From Streptomyces nitrosporeus (GTDB lineage: Bacteria > Actinomycetota > Actinomycetes > Streptomycetales > Streptomycetaceae): a stretch of DNA of 64,000 nt. The notes beneath the pieces are model-generated. The model saw only the letters and a program-made list of their open reading frames with translations. It searched no databases and was not told the DNA's origin. Each line of letters opens with the position of its first letter. The first letter of the stretch is position 1. Below, one piece after another: positions 16,346 through 25,329 of this stretch. The stretch spans positions 372,001 to 436,000 of the forward strand of contig NZ_CP023702.1 of NCBI RefSeq assembly GCF_008704555.1. Direction: 5' to 3'. A program made the position numbers and the translations under genes.

Positions 16346-17353
16346 ATGGTCACGCCTCCCGATGTCACGTCCCTTCCCGCTCCGAAAGCCTGGAGAGGAA
16401 CCGAGCCGCACGAAACCGGATCGCCACGGATCGTGCCGCGCCGGAACGTCGGCCGGCTGCTGGCGGCGGCCGCGGCACTGCTGCTCTTCGCCATGACGGT
16501 CAACTCCGTCGTCCGCAACGACGCCTTCCAGTGGAACGTGGTGGGCCGGTACCTCACCACGAGCGCCGTGCTCGACGGGCTGCTGCTGACTCTCTGGCTC
16601 ACCGCGGCGGTGACGGCACTCGGCTTCCTGCTCGGCATCCCGCTGGCGGTGATGCGGCTGTCCGCGAACCCGGTACTGCGCACGCTGAGCTGGGGCTTCG
16701 TCTGGATCTTCCGGTCCACTCCGCTGCTGGTGCAGCTGCTGTTCTGGTTCAACATCGGGGCCCTCTACCCCACTCTCGGACTCGGCCTCCCGTTCGGCCC
16801 GGAGTTCGTGACCGTCAAGACGGTGAACCTGCTGGGTCCCACGCTCACCGCGGTGATCGGCCTCACCCTGCACGAGGCCGCCTATGCGGCTGAAGTGGTA
16901 CGGGGCGGCATCCTGTCGGTGGACGCGGGCCAGACGGAGGCCGCCCAGGCCCTGGGCCTCGGCAGGCGGCGCACGCTGCGCCGGATCGTCGTCCCGCAGG
17001 CGATGCGCTCGATCGTGCCGACGGCCGGGAACATGCTGATCGGCACGCTCAAGGGAACGAGCATCGTCAGTGTGCTGGCCGTACACGACCTGCTGTTCTC
17101 GGTACAGCTGATATACAACCGTACGTACCAGGTCATACCCCTTCTGATGGTCGCCACGCTCTGGTACATCGCGGTGACGACCGTGCTCGGCGCCGGCCAG
17201 TACTACGTCGAGCGGTACTACGCGCGCGGTGCCGCCCGCGCCCTGCCTCCCACTCCCCTGCAACGGCTCCGCGCCGGCCTGGCCGCCTCACGTGCCCGGC
17301 TGGTCCGGGCGTCCGCCGCGGACGCCCGCCCCGCCCTGGGCGGTGACCGGTGA
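16346..17353 (+). CDS. Polar amino acid ABC transporter permease (orphan paralogue)
   Basis: 335 residues. Same family as the permease at 12148, with matching blocks: FVWIFRSTPLLVQLLFWFN, LHEAAYAAEVVRGGILSVDAGQTEAAQALGLGRRRTLRRIVVPQAMRS and TYQVIPLLMVATLWYIAVTTVL. It is transcribed divergently from the sulfur operon. No binding protein or ATPase accompanies it, so it likely works with SBP1/SBP2 and the ATPase across the gap. The ATG at 16346 has no strong ribosome site; a later in-frame start is possible since the first ~35 residues are not conserved-looking. Its stop overlaps the next gene (GTGA). Confidence 0.92.
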   Translation: MVTPPDVTSLPAPKAWRGTEPHETGSPRIVPRRNVGRLLAAAAALLLFAMTVNSVVRNDAFQWNVVGRYLTTSAVLDGLLLTLWLTAAVTALGFLLGIPLAVMRLSANPVLRTLSWGFVWIFRSTPLLVQLLFWFNIGALYPTLGLGLPFGPEFVTVKTVNLLGPTLTAVIGLTLHEAAYAAEVVRGGILSVDAGQTEAAQALGLGRRRTLRRIVVPQAMRSIVPTAGNMLIGTLKGTSIVSVLAVHDLLFSVQLIYNRTYQVIPLLMVATLWYIAVTTVLGAGQYYVERYYARGAARALPPTPLQRLRAGLAASRARLVRASAADARPALGGDR

Positions 17354-19350
17354 GCACCCCGCCCTCCGCGGCCGTCCTCGTCATCGTGGGCGCGGGACCG
17401 CGCGCCACCGGACTGCTGGAGCGCATCGCCGCCAATGCTCCCGAACTGTGGGACGGCGAAAGGAAGCTGACCATCCATCTCGTGGATCCGCACCCGCCGG
17501 GACCGGGCCGGATCTGGCGGCACGGGCAGTCGCCGCTGCTGCGTATGAACTCCATGGCCGAGGACGTCACCATGTTCACCGACGAGATGTCCACCGTCGA
17601 GGGTCCCGTGCGGCCGGGCCCGTCCCTGGCCGAGTGGGCCGCCTCGTTCTCCGGAGGGCCCGAGGCACCGCGCCACGCGCCGCACACCGAGCCCGCCGAC
17701 CCGGACGTGCTCGCCGAACTGAGCACCCTGACCGGCACGGACTTCCCCACCCGCCGGGCTCAGAGCGCCTACCTGGACTGGGTGTTCCGCCGGGTCCTGG
17801 CCGAGCTGCCCGCTTCGGTCACGGTGGAGTGGCACCGCGCCACCGCGACCGCCGTCTCTGACGCCCCGGACGGACGCCAGCACGTGCGCCTGTCCGGCCG
17901 CACCGCCCCTCTCCGTGCCGACACGGTGGTTCTCGCCCAGGGGCACCTGAGCTCGGCTCCCACCGCCGAACACCGCACCCGCGCCGCCTTCGCCCGCCGC
18001 CACGGCCTCTTCCACCTGCCGCCGAGCTTCTCCGACGACGCCGGCCTGTCCGCGCTGCGGCCGGGCGAGCACGTCCTCCTGCGCGGGTTCGGGCTCGCCT
18101 TCATCGACCTGATGGTGCTGCTCACCGAGGGGCGCGGCGGCACCTACCGCACCGGGCCCGACGGCATGCCGGTCTATCTCCCCTCCGGCCGTGAGCCGGT
18201 CCTCCACGTCGGCTCGCGACGCGGGGTGCCGTACCACGCCAAGACCCACTACTCCCTCCTGGGCCCCCGGCCCCCGCTGCCCCGCTACTTCGGCCCCGGG
18301 GCCGTCGACACGCTGGCCGCCCGGGGCCGGCCGCTGGACCTGCGCCGCGACGTGTGGCCGCTGATGGCCAAGGAGATCGGCTTCGGCCACTACCACGAGC
18401 TGTTCCACGCCCACCCCGAGCGCACAGCGCTGCCCTGGCCGGAGTTCCTCGCCGCCTACGACCGCCTGGGCTGGTACTCCGAGGAGATGGCGGCTCTCGT
18501 CACCAGGGCCGTGCGGGACCCGGCGGACCGCCTGGACTTCGAGGCCCTGGACCATCCGCTGGAAGGGCTGGTCTTCGCGACGCCGGAAGCCTTCCGGAGC
18601 CACTTGCGCGACCACATCGCACGGGACGTCGCCCGCCGCGAGGACGCGGCCCACAGCGCGGACCTGGGCGCCTTCCTCGCGCTGCTCTCCGTCTACGGGC
18701 AGCTGCCCCGGCTGGTCACCGCCGGGCGGCTGACGGCCCGCTCCGTCGCCGCCGGTCTCGACGGCTGGTGGAACGGCTTCTTCAGCTTCCTCGCCTCCGG
18801 TCCGCCGGGGTTCCGGCTGCGCCAGCTCCTGGCCCTCTCCGAGGCGGGGCTCGTCCACTTCCTCGGCGCGGACCTCCGTATCGGCACGGACGAGACCACC
18901 GGCACCTTCGTCGCCACCAGCCCCACGGTGCCCGGCCACAGGGTGCACGCCACGGCGCTGGTCGAGGCGTATCTGCCGGGACCGAACCTCGACCGCACGC
19001 GGGACCCCCTGCTCCGGCACCTGCACCGCCACGGCACCCTCACGGAGGAGGTCATCTCCGACTCCACGCACACCCACCGCTCCGGCAGGCTCAGGGTCAC
19101 CCCGGCCGGCGGCCGTGTCATCGACGCGGGTCTGGGCGGTCCCCACCCCCGCCTCGTCGCGCTCGGCGCACCGACCGACAGCCGCGCTCAGGCCGCGTTC
19201 GCCCGGCCCCGCACCGACGCCCCCGTCTTCCGGCAGAACGACGAGGTGGCCCGCGCCCTGCTGCGGTCTCTGCGCACCGTTTCGCCCGGCGGGCCCGGGG
19301 AGGGCCGCGAGGACAGCGCGGCCGGCCTCCGGGCGCGTGTCGGGGGGTGA
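17350..19350 (+). CDS. FAD/NAD(P)-binding protein (NAD_binding_9 type)
   Basis: 666 residues, GTG start coupled to the permease stop. The N-terminus VLVIVGAGPRATGLLERIA is a Rossmann GxGxxxxG nucleotide site, followed by LTIHLVDPHPPGPGRIWRHGQSPLLRMNSMAEDVTMF, the signature of large FAD-NAD(P)-binding proteins distantly related to N-hydroxylating monooxygenases. A second segment (EHVLLRGFGLAFIDLMVLLTEGRGG) resembles an NAD(P) site. The reaction is not established for this family. Co-transcription with an amino acid permease and proximity to sulfur genes suggest oxidation of an imported S- or N-containing amino acid. Confidence 0.82.
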   Translation: MSTPPSAAVLVIVGAGPRATGLLERIAANAPELWDGERKLTIHLVDPHPPGPGRIWRHGQSPLLRMNSMAEDVTMFTDEMSTVEGPVRPGPSLAEWAASFSGGPEAPRHAPHTEPADPDVLAELSTLTGTDFPTRRAQSAYLDWVFRRVLAELPASVTVEWHRATATAVSDAPDGRQHVRLSGRTAPLRADTVVLAQGHLSSAPTAEHRTRAAFARRHGLFHLPPSFSDDAGLSALRPGEHVLLRGFGLAFIDLMVLLTEGRGGTYRTGPDGMPVYLPSGREPVLHVGSRRGVPYHAKTHYSLLGPRPPLPRYFGPGAVDTLAARGRPLDLRRDVWPLMAKEIGFGHYHELFHAHPERTALPWPEFLAAYDRLGWYSEEMAALVTRAVRDPADRLDFEALDHPLEGLVFATPEAFRSHLRDHIARDVARREDAAHSADLGAFLALLSVYGQLPRLVTAGRLTARSVAAGLDGWWNGFFSFLASGPPGFRLRQLLALSEAGLVHFLGADLRIGTDETTGTFVATSPTVPGHRVHATALVEAYLPGPNLDRTRDPLLRHLHRHGTLTEEVISDSTHTHRSGRLRVTPAGGRVIDAGLGGPHPRLVALGAPTDSRAQAAFARPRTDAPVFRQNDEVARALLRSLRTVSPGGPGEGREDSAAGLRARVGG

Positions 19351-19551
19351 CCGCGCGGCGGACGGCTCCGGGCTCATCCGCAGTGCTCCGTGTCCGCCGG
19401 GGCGGCCACGGGCGCGTGGGCCCGGCTGAGCCGGCGCGCGGCGTCGGCGGCACGGGGCCGGTCGCGGGGCGCTTTCGCGCGGGCGGCCCGGAAGGCGGCA
19501 CCCCGGTGGACCTCGCGGCCGCTGTGCCGCGGCCGGAACCGCGGCGGGTGC

Positions 19552-22500
19552 TCAGCGGACCTCACGGGCGAGGCGGATCCTCTCCTCCGGGGTGAGCCGG
19601 GTCCCCCTGCCGTACGCCTCCGAGAACGCGTCCGGCCCCAGCACGGCCCGTGCCGAGGCCGTGACGCGATCGACGTCGGTGCGTTCGGCGGGCGGCAGGG
19701 GGGCTCCGGCACAGCGCCGTGCGGCCGCCGCGGCACCGAGCAGGACGGCCGCGCGGGTGGCGGCGGGATGCCGCCCGGAAAGGGCCGCCGCACCGGCGAG
19801 GCCTTCCAGGGAGAGGGCCAGGGCGCGGGGCTCGGCGAGGGCGAGGGCGATCTCCATGCCTTCCAGGTGGCGGGCCGCCGACCCGTGCGCGTCACCGCGC
19901 AGCTCGGCGACGAAGCCGGACTCGGCCAGGAGCAGGTGGTCGCCCGCCCGGGAGGAGACGCCGGCGTAGCCGTCGCGGATGCGGCGCAGGTGCGCCTCGG
20001 CCCCGTCGAGGTCGCCCGAGCGGCGGGCGCCGAGGGCGAGGCCCATCTCGGAGTGGATCTCGCCGTACTTGTAGCCCTGCTCAGCGGCGATCCGGCGCGC
20101 CTTTTCGTGCAGGTCGCGGGCGCGGTCCCAGTCGCCGGCGAGCAGCGCGAGCCGGCCGAGGCCGGAGAGCCGTGCGGACACCTCCGCCTCCAGCCCCAGC
20201 TCCCGCGCCATGAGCAGCCCTTCGCGCTGACGGCGCTCGGCCTCCTCGTACGCCCCCTTGATCTCGGCGAGCGCGGCGAGCGGGGAGACCGTCTGCAACT
20301 CGCCCCACCGGTCGCCTAGTTCACGGAAGATCAGGGCACTGCGGGTGCCGTCGCGGCCGAGCCCGGCGAGATCGCCGCAGACCAGCGCGAGTGTCGCGCG
20401 CAGGCCGAGTGCGGCGGCGGTGCCCCACCGGTCCCCGGCGGCGGTGAACAGGGTGAGGGCACGGGCGTTCAGCTCGCCGCTCCCCGCCGTGTCACCCGCG
20501 CTGAACAGGCCGAACGCACAGAGCCAGAGCGCGCGGGCCCGGCGTACGGGGTCGGGGACGGCGTCGGACGCGGAGGCGGGGACGTGGCCGTCCGCCCCGA
20601 TGGCGGCTGCCCCGGGATCTCCGGTCAGGAGCGCGAAAGCGGCGTGCAGCGAAGCCAGTTCGGGCGGCCCGCCCGTCACCTCCAGTACCGCGCCCAGGCT
20701 CCGGCGGGCCTCGGTGAGGCGGCCGCGCAGCAGCCACCACCAGGCGAGGGCCGTGGCCAGCCGGACCGCCTCCTCCGGCTCCCCCGCGCCCGCCCGGCGC
20801 ACCGCCTCGTCGAGTGCCGTACGGAGGTTGCCGGCCTCCGCGTCCAGCCGGGCCAGCCAGGGCCGCTGCCCGGCACCGCGCAACTGCGGCTCGGCGTGTT
20901 CGGCCAGGGCCCGGTAGTGGCGCAGATGACGGTCGCGTACGGCGGTGAGGTCCTCCATCTCGTGGAGCCGCTCGGTCGCGTACGCGGCGACGGACTCCAG
21001 GAGCCGGTAGCGGGGGCCGGCGGGTCCGGCCACCACGACCACCAGGGACCGGCCGACCAGCCGGGTGATCAGGTCCAGCACCTCGTCCCGGGCCACGCCG
21101 TCCCCCGCGCAGACCGCTTCGGCGGCGGCCAGGTCGCAGCCGTCGCTGTGGGCGGCGAGGCGGCGCAGGACGATGCGTTCGGGTGCGCTGAGCAGTTCCC
21201 AGCTCCAGTCGATCACCGCGCGCAGCGTCTGCTGGCGGGCCGGGGCACCGCGCTGCCCGAAGGTCAGCACCCGGAAGCGGTCGCTGAGCCGCTCCGCCAG
21301 CTCCCTCACCCCCAGGGCCCGTACGCGGGTGGCGGCGAGCTCCAGCGCGAGCGGGATGCCGTCGAGGCGGCGGCAGATATCGGCGACCGCCCGGCGCTCC
21401 GGCTCGTCCGGCGCCTCCGGGTCACGCGGGAAGCCGGGGGCGGCCGCGGCCGCGCGCTCCATGAACATCCGGACCGCGTCGGCGGGCTCCAGCGGCTCCA
21501 CCAGGAACGTCGTCTCACCCGCCAGGCCGAGCGGCTCCTGCCCGGTGGCGAGGACCCGCAGACCGGGGGCGGTGCGCAGGAGGAGTTCGGTGAGTTCGGC
21601 GGCGGCGTCCACGACATGCTCGCAGTTGTCGAGGACGAGCAGGGTGCGGCGGTCGCGCAGGGCGGCGGCGAGGCGGTGCGGGAGGGAGGGGGTGGAGGTG
21701 CCGGTACCGGGCAGTGGCCGGGGGGCGTCGTCGCGGATGCCGAGGGTGGCGGCGACGACCTGGGCGAGGTCGGCGGGGGTGCCGGCACGGATTCCGGCGA
21801 ACTCCACGAGCCAGGTGCCGTCGGCCAGTTCGCCCGGCTGCGCCCTGTCCCGCTCCGCGGTGGCCGCTGCCACGGCCAGCCGGGTCTTGCCCACGCCGCC
21901 GGGTCCGGTGAGGGTCACCAGGCGTACTCCGGCGAGGAGTCGTGAAAGCTCGGCGAGCGCCCGGCGGCGGCCCACGAGGGGGGTGAGGGGGGCGGGGAGG
22001 TTGGAGTGGGGGGGCGGGCCGGCGGTGGAGGCGGCCGGTACGGCGCCCGCGGCATGAGCCGTGGCCGGGGCGTGAGCCGTGGCCGGGGCGGGCTCCGTGG
22101 CCTGGGCGGGCTCCGTGGCCTGGGCGTGAGCGGTGACCGCGGCGTGAGCCGTGGCCGGGGCGGGCTCCGTAGCCGGGGCGTGAGCCGTGGCCCGCGCCCG
22201 GGTGCGGTCCGCGGCCCCCGCGCTCAGCTCCGGCTCCTGCCGCAGCACCGCCTCGTGCAGCGCGGCCAGTTCGGGGCTCGGGTCGACCCCCAGCTCCTCC
22301 ACCAGCCGGGTGCGGAGGTCCTCGTACGACGCGAGCGCCTCGCTCTGGCGGCCCGCCGCGTACAGGGCCCTCATCTGGACGGCGCGCAGGCGCTCCCGTA
22401 ACGGGTGGAGTGCGACGAGGCCGGCGAGCTCCCCGGCGAGGAACGCGTGGTCCCCGGCCTCCAGGCGCGCCTGGGCCTGCTCCTCCAGCACGGAGAGCCG

Positions 22501-22953
22501 CTGCTCCGCGAGCCGCTGGGCGGCCGCCCGTGCGAAGGGGGCGTCCGCGAAGTCCGCGTACGCCGGTCCGCGCCACAGCTCCAGGGCCTCGGTGAGCAGC
22601 GAGGCCCTGGCGTGCGGGTCCTGGACGGGGCGGGCCTTCGCCACCAGGGCCCGGAAGCGTACGGCGTCCACCTCGTCGCCGTCGAACCGCAGCCGGTATC
22701 CAGGGGGCCGGCGCACCACGCGGTCGCGGCCGATGGCCCGGCGCAGCTGGGAGACCTTGGCCTGGAGAGCGCCCGCGGGTCTGCCCGGCAGGGCGTCCGC
22801 CCACAGGTCGTGGACGAGACGGTCCGCGGACACCGGTCCCCCGTCGTTCGCGAGCAGATCCGCCAGCAGGGCCCGGACCTTGGCTTCGGGGACCGCGACC
22901 TCCCGTCCCTCGCCGTCCCACACCGTCAGTGGCCCGAGCACCCCAAACCGCAT
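19552..22953 (-). CDS. AfsR/SARP-family transcriptional regulator with NB-ARC and TPR domains
   Basis: 1133 residues. The start is set at MRFGVLGPL, the usual first strand of the SARP winged helix; an upstream in-frame ATG adds 16 unlikely residues. Order: OmpR-like DNA-binding domain (1-90), BTAD (about 95-240), an Ala/Thr/Pro/Glu/His-rich linker of degenerate repeats (about 251-304), NB-ARC ATPase with Walker A TGPGGVGKT near residue 350 and VLDNCEHV as Walker B, then a helical TPR-like C-terminal half. Such proteins activate antibiotic or export genes by binding 11-bp-spaced direct repeats. It faces the SDR/MFS pair, whose promoter carries such repeats. The linker DNA (22055-22200) repeats GTGAGCCGTGGCCGGGGCG-like units. 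Confidence 0.93.
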   Translation of the reverse strand: MRFGVLGPLTVWDGEGREVAVPEAKVRALLADLLANDGGPVSADRLVHDLWADALPGRPAGALQAKVSQLRRAIGRDRVVRRPPGYRLRFDGDEVDAVRFRALVAKARPVQDPHARASLLTEALELWRGPAYADFADAPFARAAAQRLAEQRLSVLEEQAQARLEAGDHAFLAGELAGLVALHPLRERLRAVQMRALYAAGRQSEALASYEDLRTRLVEELGVDPSPELAALHEAVLRQEPELSAGAADRTRARATAHAPATEPAPATAHAAVTAHAQATEPAQATEPAPATAHAPATAHAAGAVPAASTAGPPPHSNLPAPLTPLVGRRRALAELSRLLAGVRLVTLTGPGGVGKTRLAVAAATAERDRAQPGELADGTWLVEFAGIRAGTPADLAQVVAATLGIRDDAPRPLPGTGTSTPSLPHRLAAALRDRRTLLVLDNCEHVVDAAAELTELLLRTAPGLRVLATGQEPLGLAGETTFLVEPLEPADAVRMFMERAAAAAPGFPRDPEAPDEPERRAVADICRRLDGIPLALELAATRVRALGVRELAERLSDRFRVLTFGQRGAPARQQTLRAVIDWSWELLSAPERIVLRRLAAHSDGCDLAAAEAVCAGDGVARDEVLDLITRLVGRSLVVVVAGPAGPRYRLLESVAAYATERLHEMEDLTAVRDRHLRHYRALAEHAEPQLRGAGQRPWLARLDAEAGNLRTALDEAVRRAGAGEPEEAVRLATALAWWWLLRGRLTEARRSLGAVLEVTGGPPELASLHAAFALLTGDPGAAAIGADGHVPASASDAVPDPVRRARALWLCAFGLFSAGDTAGSGELNARALTLFTAAGDRWGTAAALGLRATLALVCGDLAGLGRDGTRSALIFRELGDRWGELQTVSPLAALAEIKGAYEEAERRQREGLLMARELGLEAEVSARLSGLGRLALLAGDWDRARDLHEKARRIAAEQGYKYGEIHSEMGLALGARRSGDLDGAEAHLRRIRDGYAGVSSRAGDHLLLAESGFVAELRGDAHGSAARHLEGMEIALALAEPRALALSLEGLAGAAALSGRHPAATRAAVLLGAAAAARRCAGAPLPPAERTDVDRVTASARAVLGPDAFSEAYGRGTRLTPEERIRLAREVR
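22055..22200 (-). repeat. Imperfect ~18-bp coding repeats in the AfsR-like linker
   Basis: GTGAGCCGTGGCCGGGGCG and close variants recur in frame, encoding ATAHAPATEPAPATAHA-like tracts between the BTAD and NB-ARC domains. All units keep the frame, so length change would only stretch the linker. Confidence 0.7.
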
Positions 22954-23026
22954 AGGCGCCACCGTACAGGTCCGGGGCGCCGACCCCGGGTCCCAGGGCA
23001 CCCGCCGCCCCGGGACCGGCCGGCCC

Positions 23027-23055
23027 GAAGGTTTTCCGAAGGTTCCCCGAAGCGC
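23027..23055 (+). promoter_or_regulatory. SARP-type direct repeats upstream of the SDR/MFS operon
   Basis: GAAGGTT at 23027-23033 and 23038-23044, then GAAGCGC at 23049-23055: three heptamers at exact 11-bp steps. SARP/AfsR proteins bind heptamer direct repeats with 11-bp spacing beside the -10 region. The site lies in the divergent gap between an AfsR-like regulator and the SDR gene, about 75 bp before the SDR start. Confidence 0.65.
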
Positions 23056-23129
23056 CCGGGCGCAGAGTCGTCCTCGCGAGCGATACCGCGACGCGTCCCC
23101 GCGGGCGGCACCTGGAGGCAGCGGCAGCC

Positions 23130-23753
23130 ATGACCAAGTACGCGCACGAAAAGGCCCTGGTCTCCGGTGAGGCCACCGACATCGGCCTGGCCATCGCCAA
23201 GCGGCTCGTGGAGGGCGGTGCGAGCGTCCTGCTGACCGCCCGCACCGATGCCGAGCGCGCCCACGCGGTCACCGAACTCGGCTCCGTCGCCCGGGTCGTC
23301 ACGCCGTCGGCCGTGGGGGCCGCCGTCACCGGGGACGGCACCGCCGGCTTCGGCGGCGTCGGTCTCCTCTTCACCGACGCCGTCCCCACCGCGCGCCTCC
23401 TGCTTCCGTACGTCGAGGACGGCGGCGCGATCGTGCTGACCGCCCCCGCCCCGTGCCCCGACGCCGTGCGGGCGCTCGCCGCCGAACTCGCCGCCCGGGG
23501 CATCCGTGTCAACGCGGTGGCCCCGGGCTGTATCGAGGCGCCGGGGTCCGGCGCCGTGCCCCTGCCCCCGCTCGGGCGCCTCGGCGCCGCCGAGGAGGTG
23601 GCCCGCGCCGCGCTCTTCCTGGCCACGGAGGCGACGTTCACCACGGGAGCCAGGCTCCCCGTCGACGGCGGCCTCGGCAGCCCGTGCCCCCGCGCCCCTT
23701 CCTCACCCTCCACCCCGCCTCTCCCATCCGGAAACCTGGAGCACACCCCATGA
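23130..23753 (+). CDS. SDR-like protein without the catalytic Tyr/Lys pair
   Basis: 207 residues, shorter than the usual 240-260. The fold is clear from ALVSGEATDIGLAIAKRLVEGGASVLLTART at the start and AAELAARGIRVNAVAPGCIEAPG, LGAAEEVARAALFLATEAT and VDGG at the end. The glycine motif is altered (SGEATDIG for TGxxxGIG), and where YxxSK is expected the sequence reads CPDAVRAL, so the catalytic Tyr and Lys are absent; the central 40-50 residues are shortened. It may be non-catalytic. It has a GGAGG ribosome site and its stop overlaps the MFS start (ATGA), so it is still expressed with the transporter. Confidence 0.82.
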   Translation: MTKYAHEKALVSGEATDIGLAIAKRLVEGGASVLLTARTDAERAHAVTELGSVARVVTPSAVGAAVTGDGTAGFGGVGLLFTDAVPTARLLLPYVEDGGAIVLTAPAPCPDAVRALAAELAARGIRVNAVAPGCIEAPGSGAVPLPPLGRLGAAEEVARAALFLATEATFTTGARLPVDGGLGSPCPRAPSSPSTPPLPSGNLEHTP

Positions 23754-25042
23754 GCACCGCACCCGACACGGCGCCCGCCGCCGCGGCAACGGACCCGAAG
23801 GGCGGAGGCGGGGAGCAGCAGAGGCTGCCGCTGTTCGCCCTGCTCGCCCTCGCCACCGCCGTCTTCGTCACCAGCCTCACCGAGACCCTCCCCGCCGGTC
23901 TGCTGCCCGCGATGAGCAAGGACCTGGGGGTGAGCCAGTCCGCGACCGGTCAGACCGTCACGGTCTACGCGATCGGTACCGCCCTGACCGCGATCCCGCT
24001 CACCGCCGCCACAGCGGGCTGGCGGCGCAAGAAGCTGCTGCTCACGGCCATGGGCGGGTTCGCCCTCGCCAACACCGTGACGGCCCTGTCCTCCGTCTAC
24101 GAGCTGACGATGGTGGCGCGGTTCGTCGCCGGGGTCGCGGCCGGTCTGGCCTGGGCCCTGCTCGCCGGGTACGCCCGCCGCATGGCCCCCGCGCACCTCC
24201 AGGGCAAGGCGATGGCCGTCGCCATGGCCGGTATCCCCGTCGCGCTCTCCCTCGGTGTGCCCGCGGGGACGTTCCTCGGCGACTGGCTCGGCTGGCGCGT
24301 GGCGTTCCTGTCGATGACGGTGCTCACGGTCGTACTCCTGGTGTGGATCTCCGTGGGCGTACCGGACTACCCCGGCCAGGGGCGCGGCGAGCGGCCGAAG
24401 CTGCTGCGGACCCTGACCATCCCGGGCGTCTCCCCGGTCCTCTTCGTCACGCTGGTCTTCGTGCTGGCGCACACCATCCTGTACGCGTACATCGCCACGT
24501 ACCTCAAGGACCTGGGCCTCGGCGGCTCCACCGGCTTCATTCTGCTGGTCTTCGGCGCCGCCTCGCTGGCGAGCATCTGGATCGTCGGCGCGCAGATCAA
24601 CCGCCGGCTGCGCGGCCTCACCGTCGGCGGCGCGCTGCTGGTGGCCGTGGCCTCCCTGCTCCTGGCCGTCCTCTCCGACACCACCGCCCTCGTCTATGTG
24701 GCGGTGGTGCTGTGGGGTCTGGGCTGGGGCGGTGTGCCCACCCTGCTCCAGACCGCCGTCGGTGACGCGGGCGGCGAGTCGGCCGATGCCGCGCAGGCGA
24801 TGCTCGTCACGCTCTGGAACGTCGCGATGGCGGGCGGCGGCATCGTCGGCGGCATCCTGCTGGACACCCTGGGCAGCGAGTCCTTCCCCTGGGCGGTCCT
24901 GCTGCTCCTGCTGCCGGTGATCGCGGTCGTGCTCTACGCCCGCCGGGCCGGCTTCCCCGCCCACCGGCCGGTGGCGGAGGCCGGGGAGACGCCGGACCGG
25001 GCCACCGTCCCGGCCCCCACCGGCTCCGGCCCGGCGGCCTGA
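23750..25042 (+). CDS. MFS drug-exporter-like transporter (DHA1 type)
   Basis: 430 residues, about 12 hydrophobic segments. Features: LATAVFVTSLTETLPAGLLPAMSKDLGVS in helix 1, a loop GWRRKKLLL after helix 2, RFVAGVAAGLAWALLAGYARR in helices 4-5, and DWLGWRVAFLSM. This is the AraJ/YdhP-like DHA1 branch used for drug or sugar efflux. It is translationally coupled to the SDR-like gene and presumably under the SARP-type site at 23027. A strong hairpin follows the gene. Confidence 0.93.
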   Translation: MSTAPDTAPAAAATDPKGGGGEQQRLPLFALLALATAVFVTSLTETLPAGLLPAMSKDLGVSQSATGQTVTVYAIGTALTAIPLTAATAGWRRKKLLLTAMGGFALANTVTALSSVYELTMVARFVAGVAAGLAWALLAGYARRMAPAHLQGKAMAVAMAGIPVALSLGVPAGTFLGDWLGWRVAFLSMTVLTVVLLVWISVGVPDYPGQGRGERPKLLRTLTIPGVSPVLFVTLVFVLAHTILYAYIATYLKDLGLGGSTGFILLVFGAASLASIWIVGAQINRRLRGLTVGGALLVAVASLLLAVLSDTTALVYVAVVLWGLGWGGVPTLLQTAVGDAGGESADAAQAMLVTLWNVAMAGGGIVGGILLDTLGSESFPWAVLLLLLPVIAVVLYARRAGFPAHRPVAEAGETPDRATVPAPTGSGPAA

Positions 25043-25097
25043 CGCACCGCGCCCGGGCCGTGTTCATGATTTGTTGACACTTCACCGGCCGGCTCCG

Positions 25098-25130
25098 GGA
25101 CCCGGCTCCACCAGCGGCGGAGCCGGGTCC
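25098..25130 (+). terminator. Terminator after the MFS gene
   Basis: GGACCCGGCTCC (25098-25109) and GGAGCCGGGTCC (25119-25130), a perfect 12-bp stem with a 9-nt loop, 56 bp after the stop, followed by TTCGTCT. It closes the SDR/MFS operon. Confidence 0.8.
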
Positions 25131-25329
25131 TTCGTCTCCACGCGCCCGTCACCCATGCCCCGTCGAGGGGTGTTTTCGCAGGTCAGGCCCCGAACTCGCG
25201 AAATAGGCGGCCGAGGCGGGCAAACTCCGTCCCGGACGGTACTTTCACCCCGTACTGATGTGCCATGTACCCACTCGGGTGCGAGCGGTGACGAGTGCGG
25301 TGACGAGTATCGAGGGGGCGTAGCGTTAC

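Noticed and set aside
21515..24964. 1149-codon minus-strand frame across the regulator, SDR and MFS genes
   Set aside because: Crosses three well-supported genes and is low-complexity Arg/Gly/Pro/Ala.
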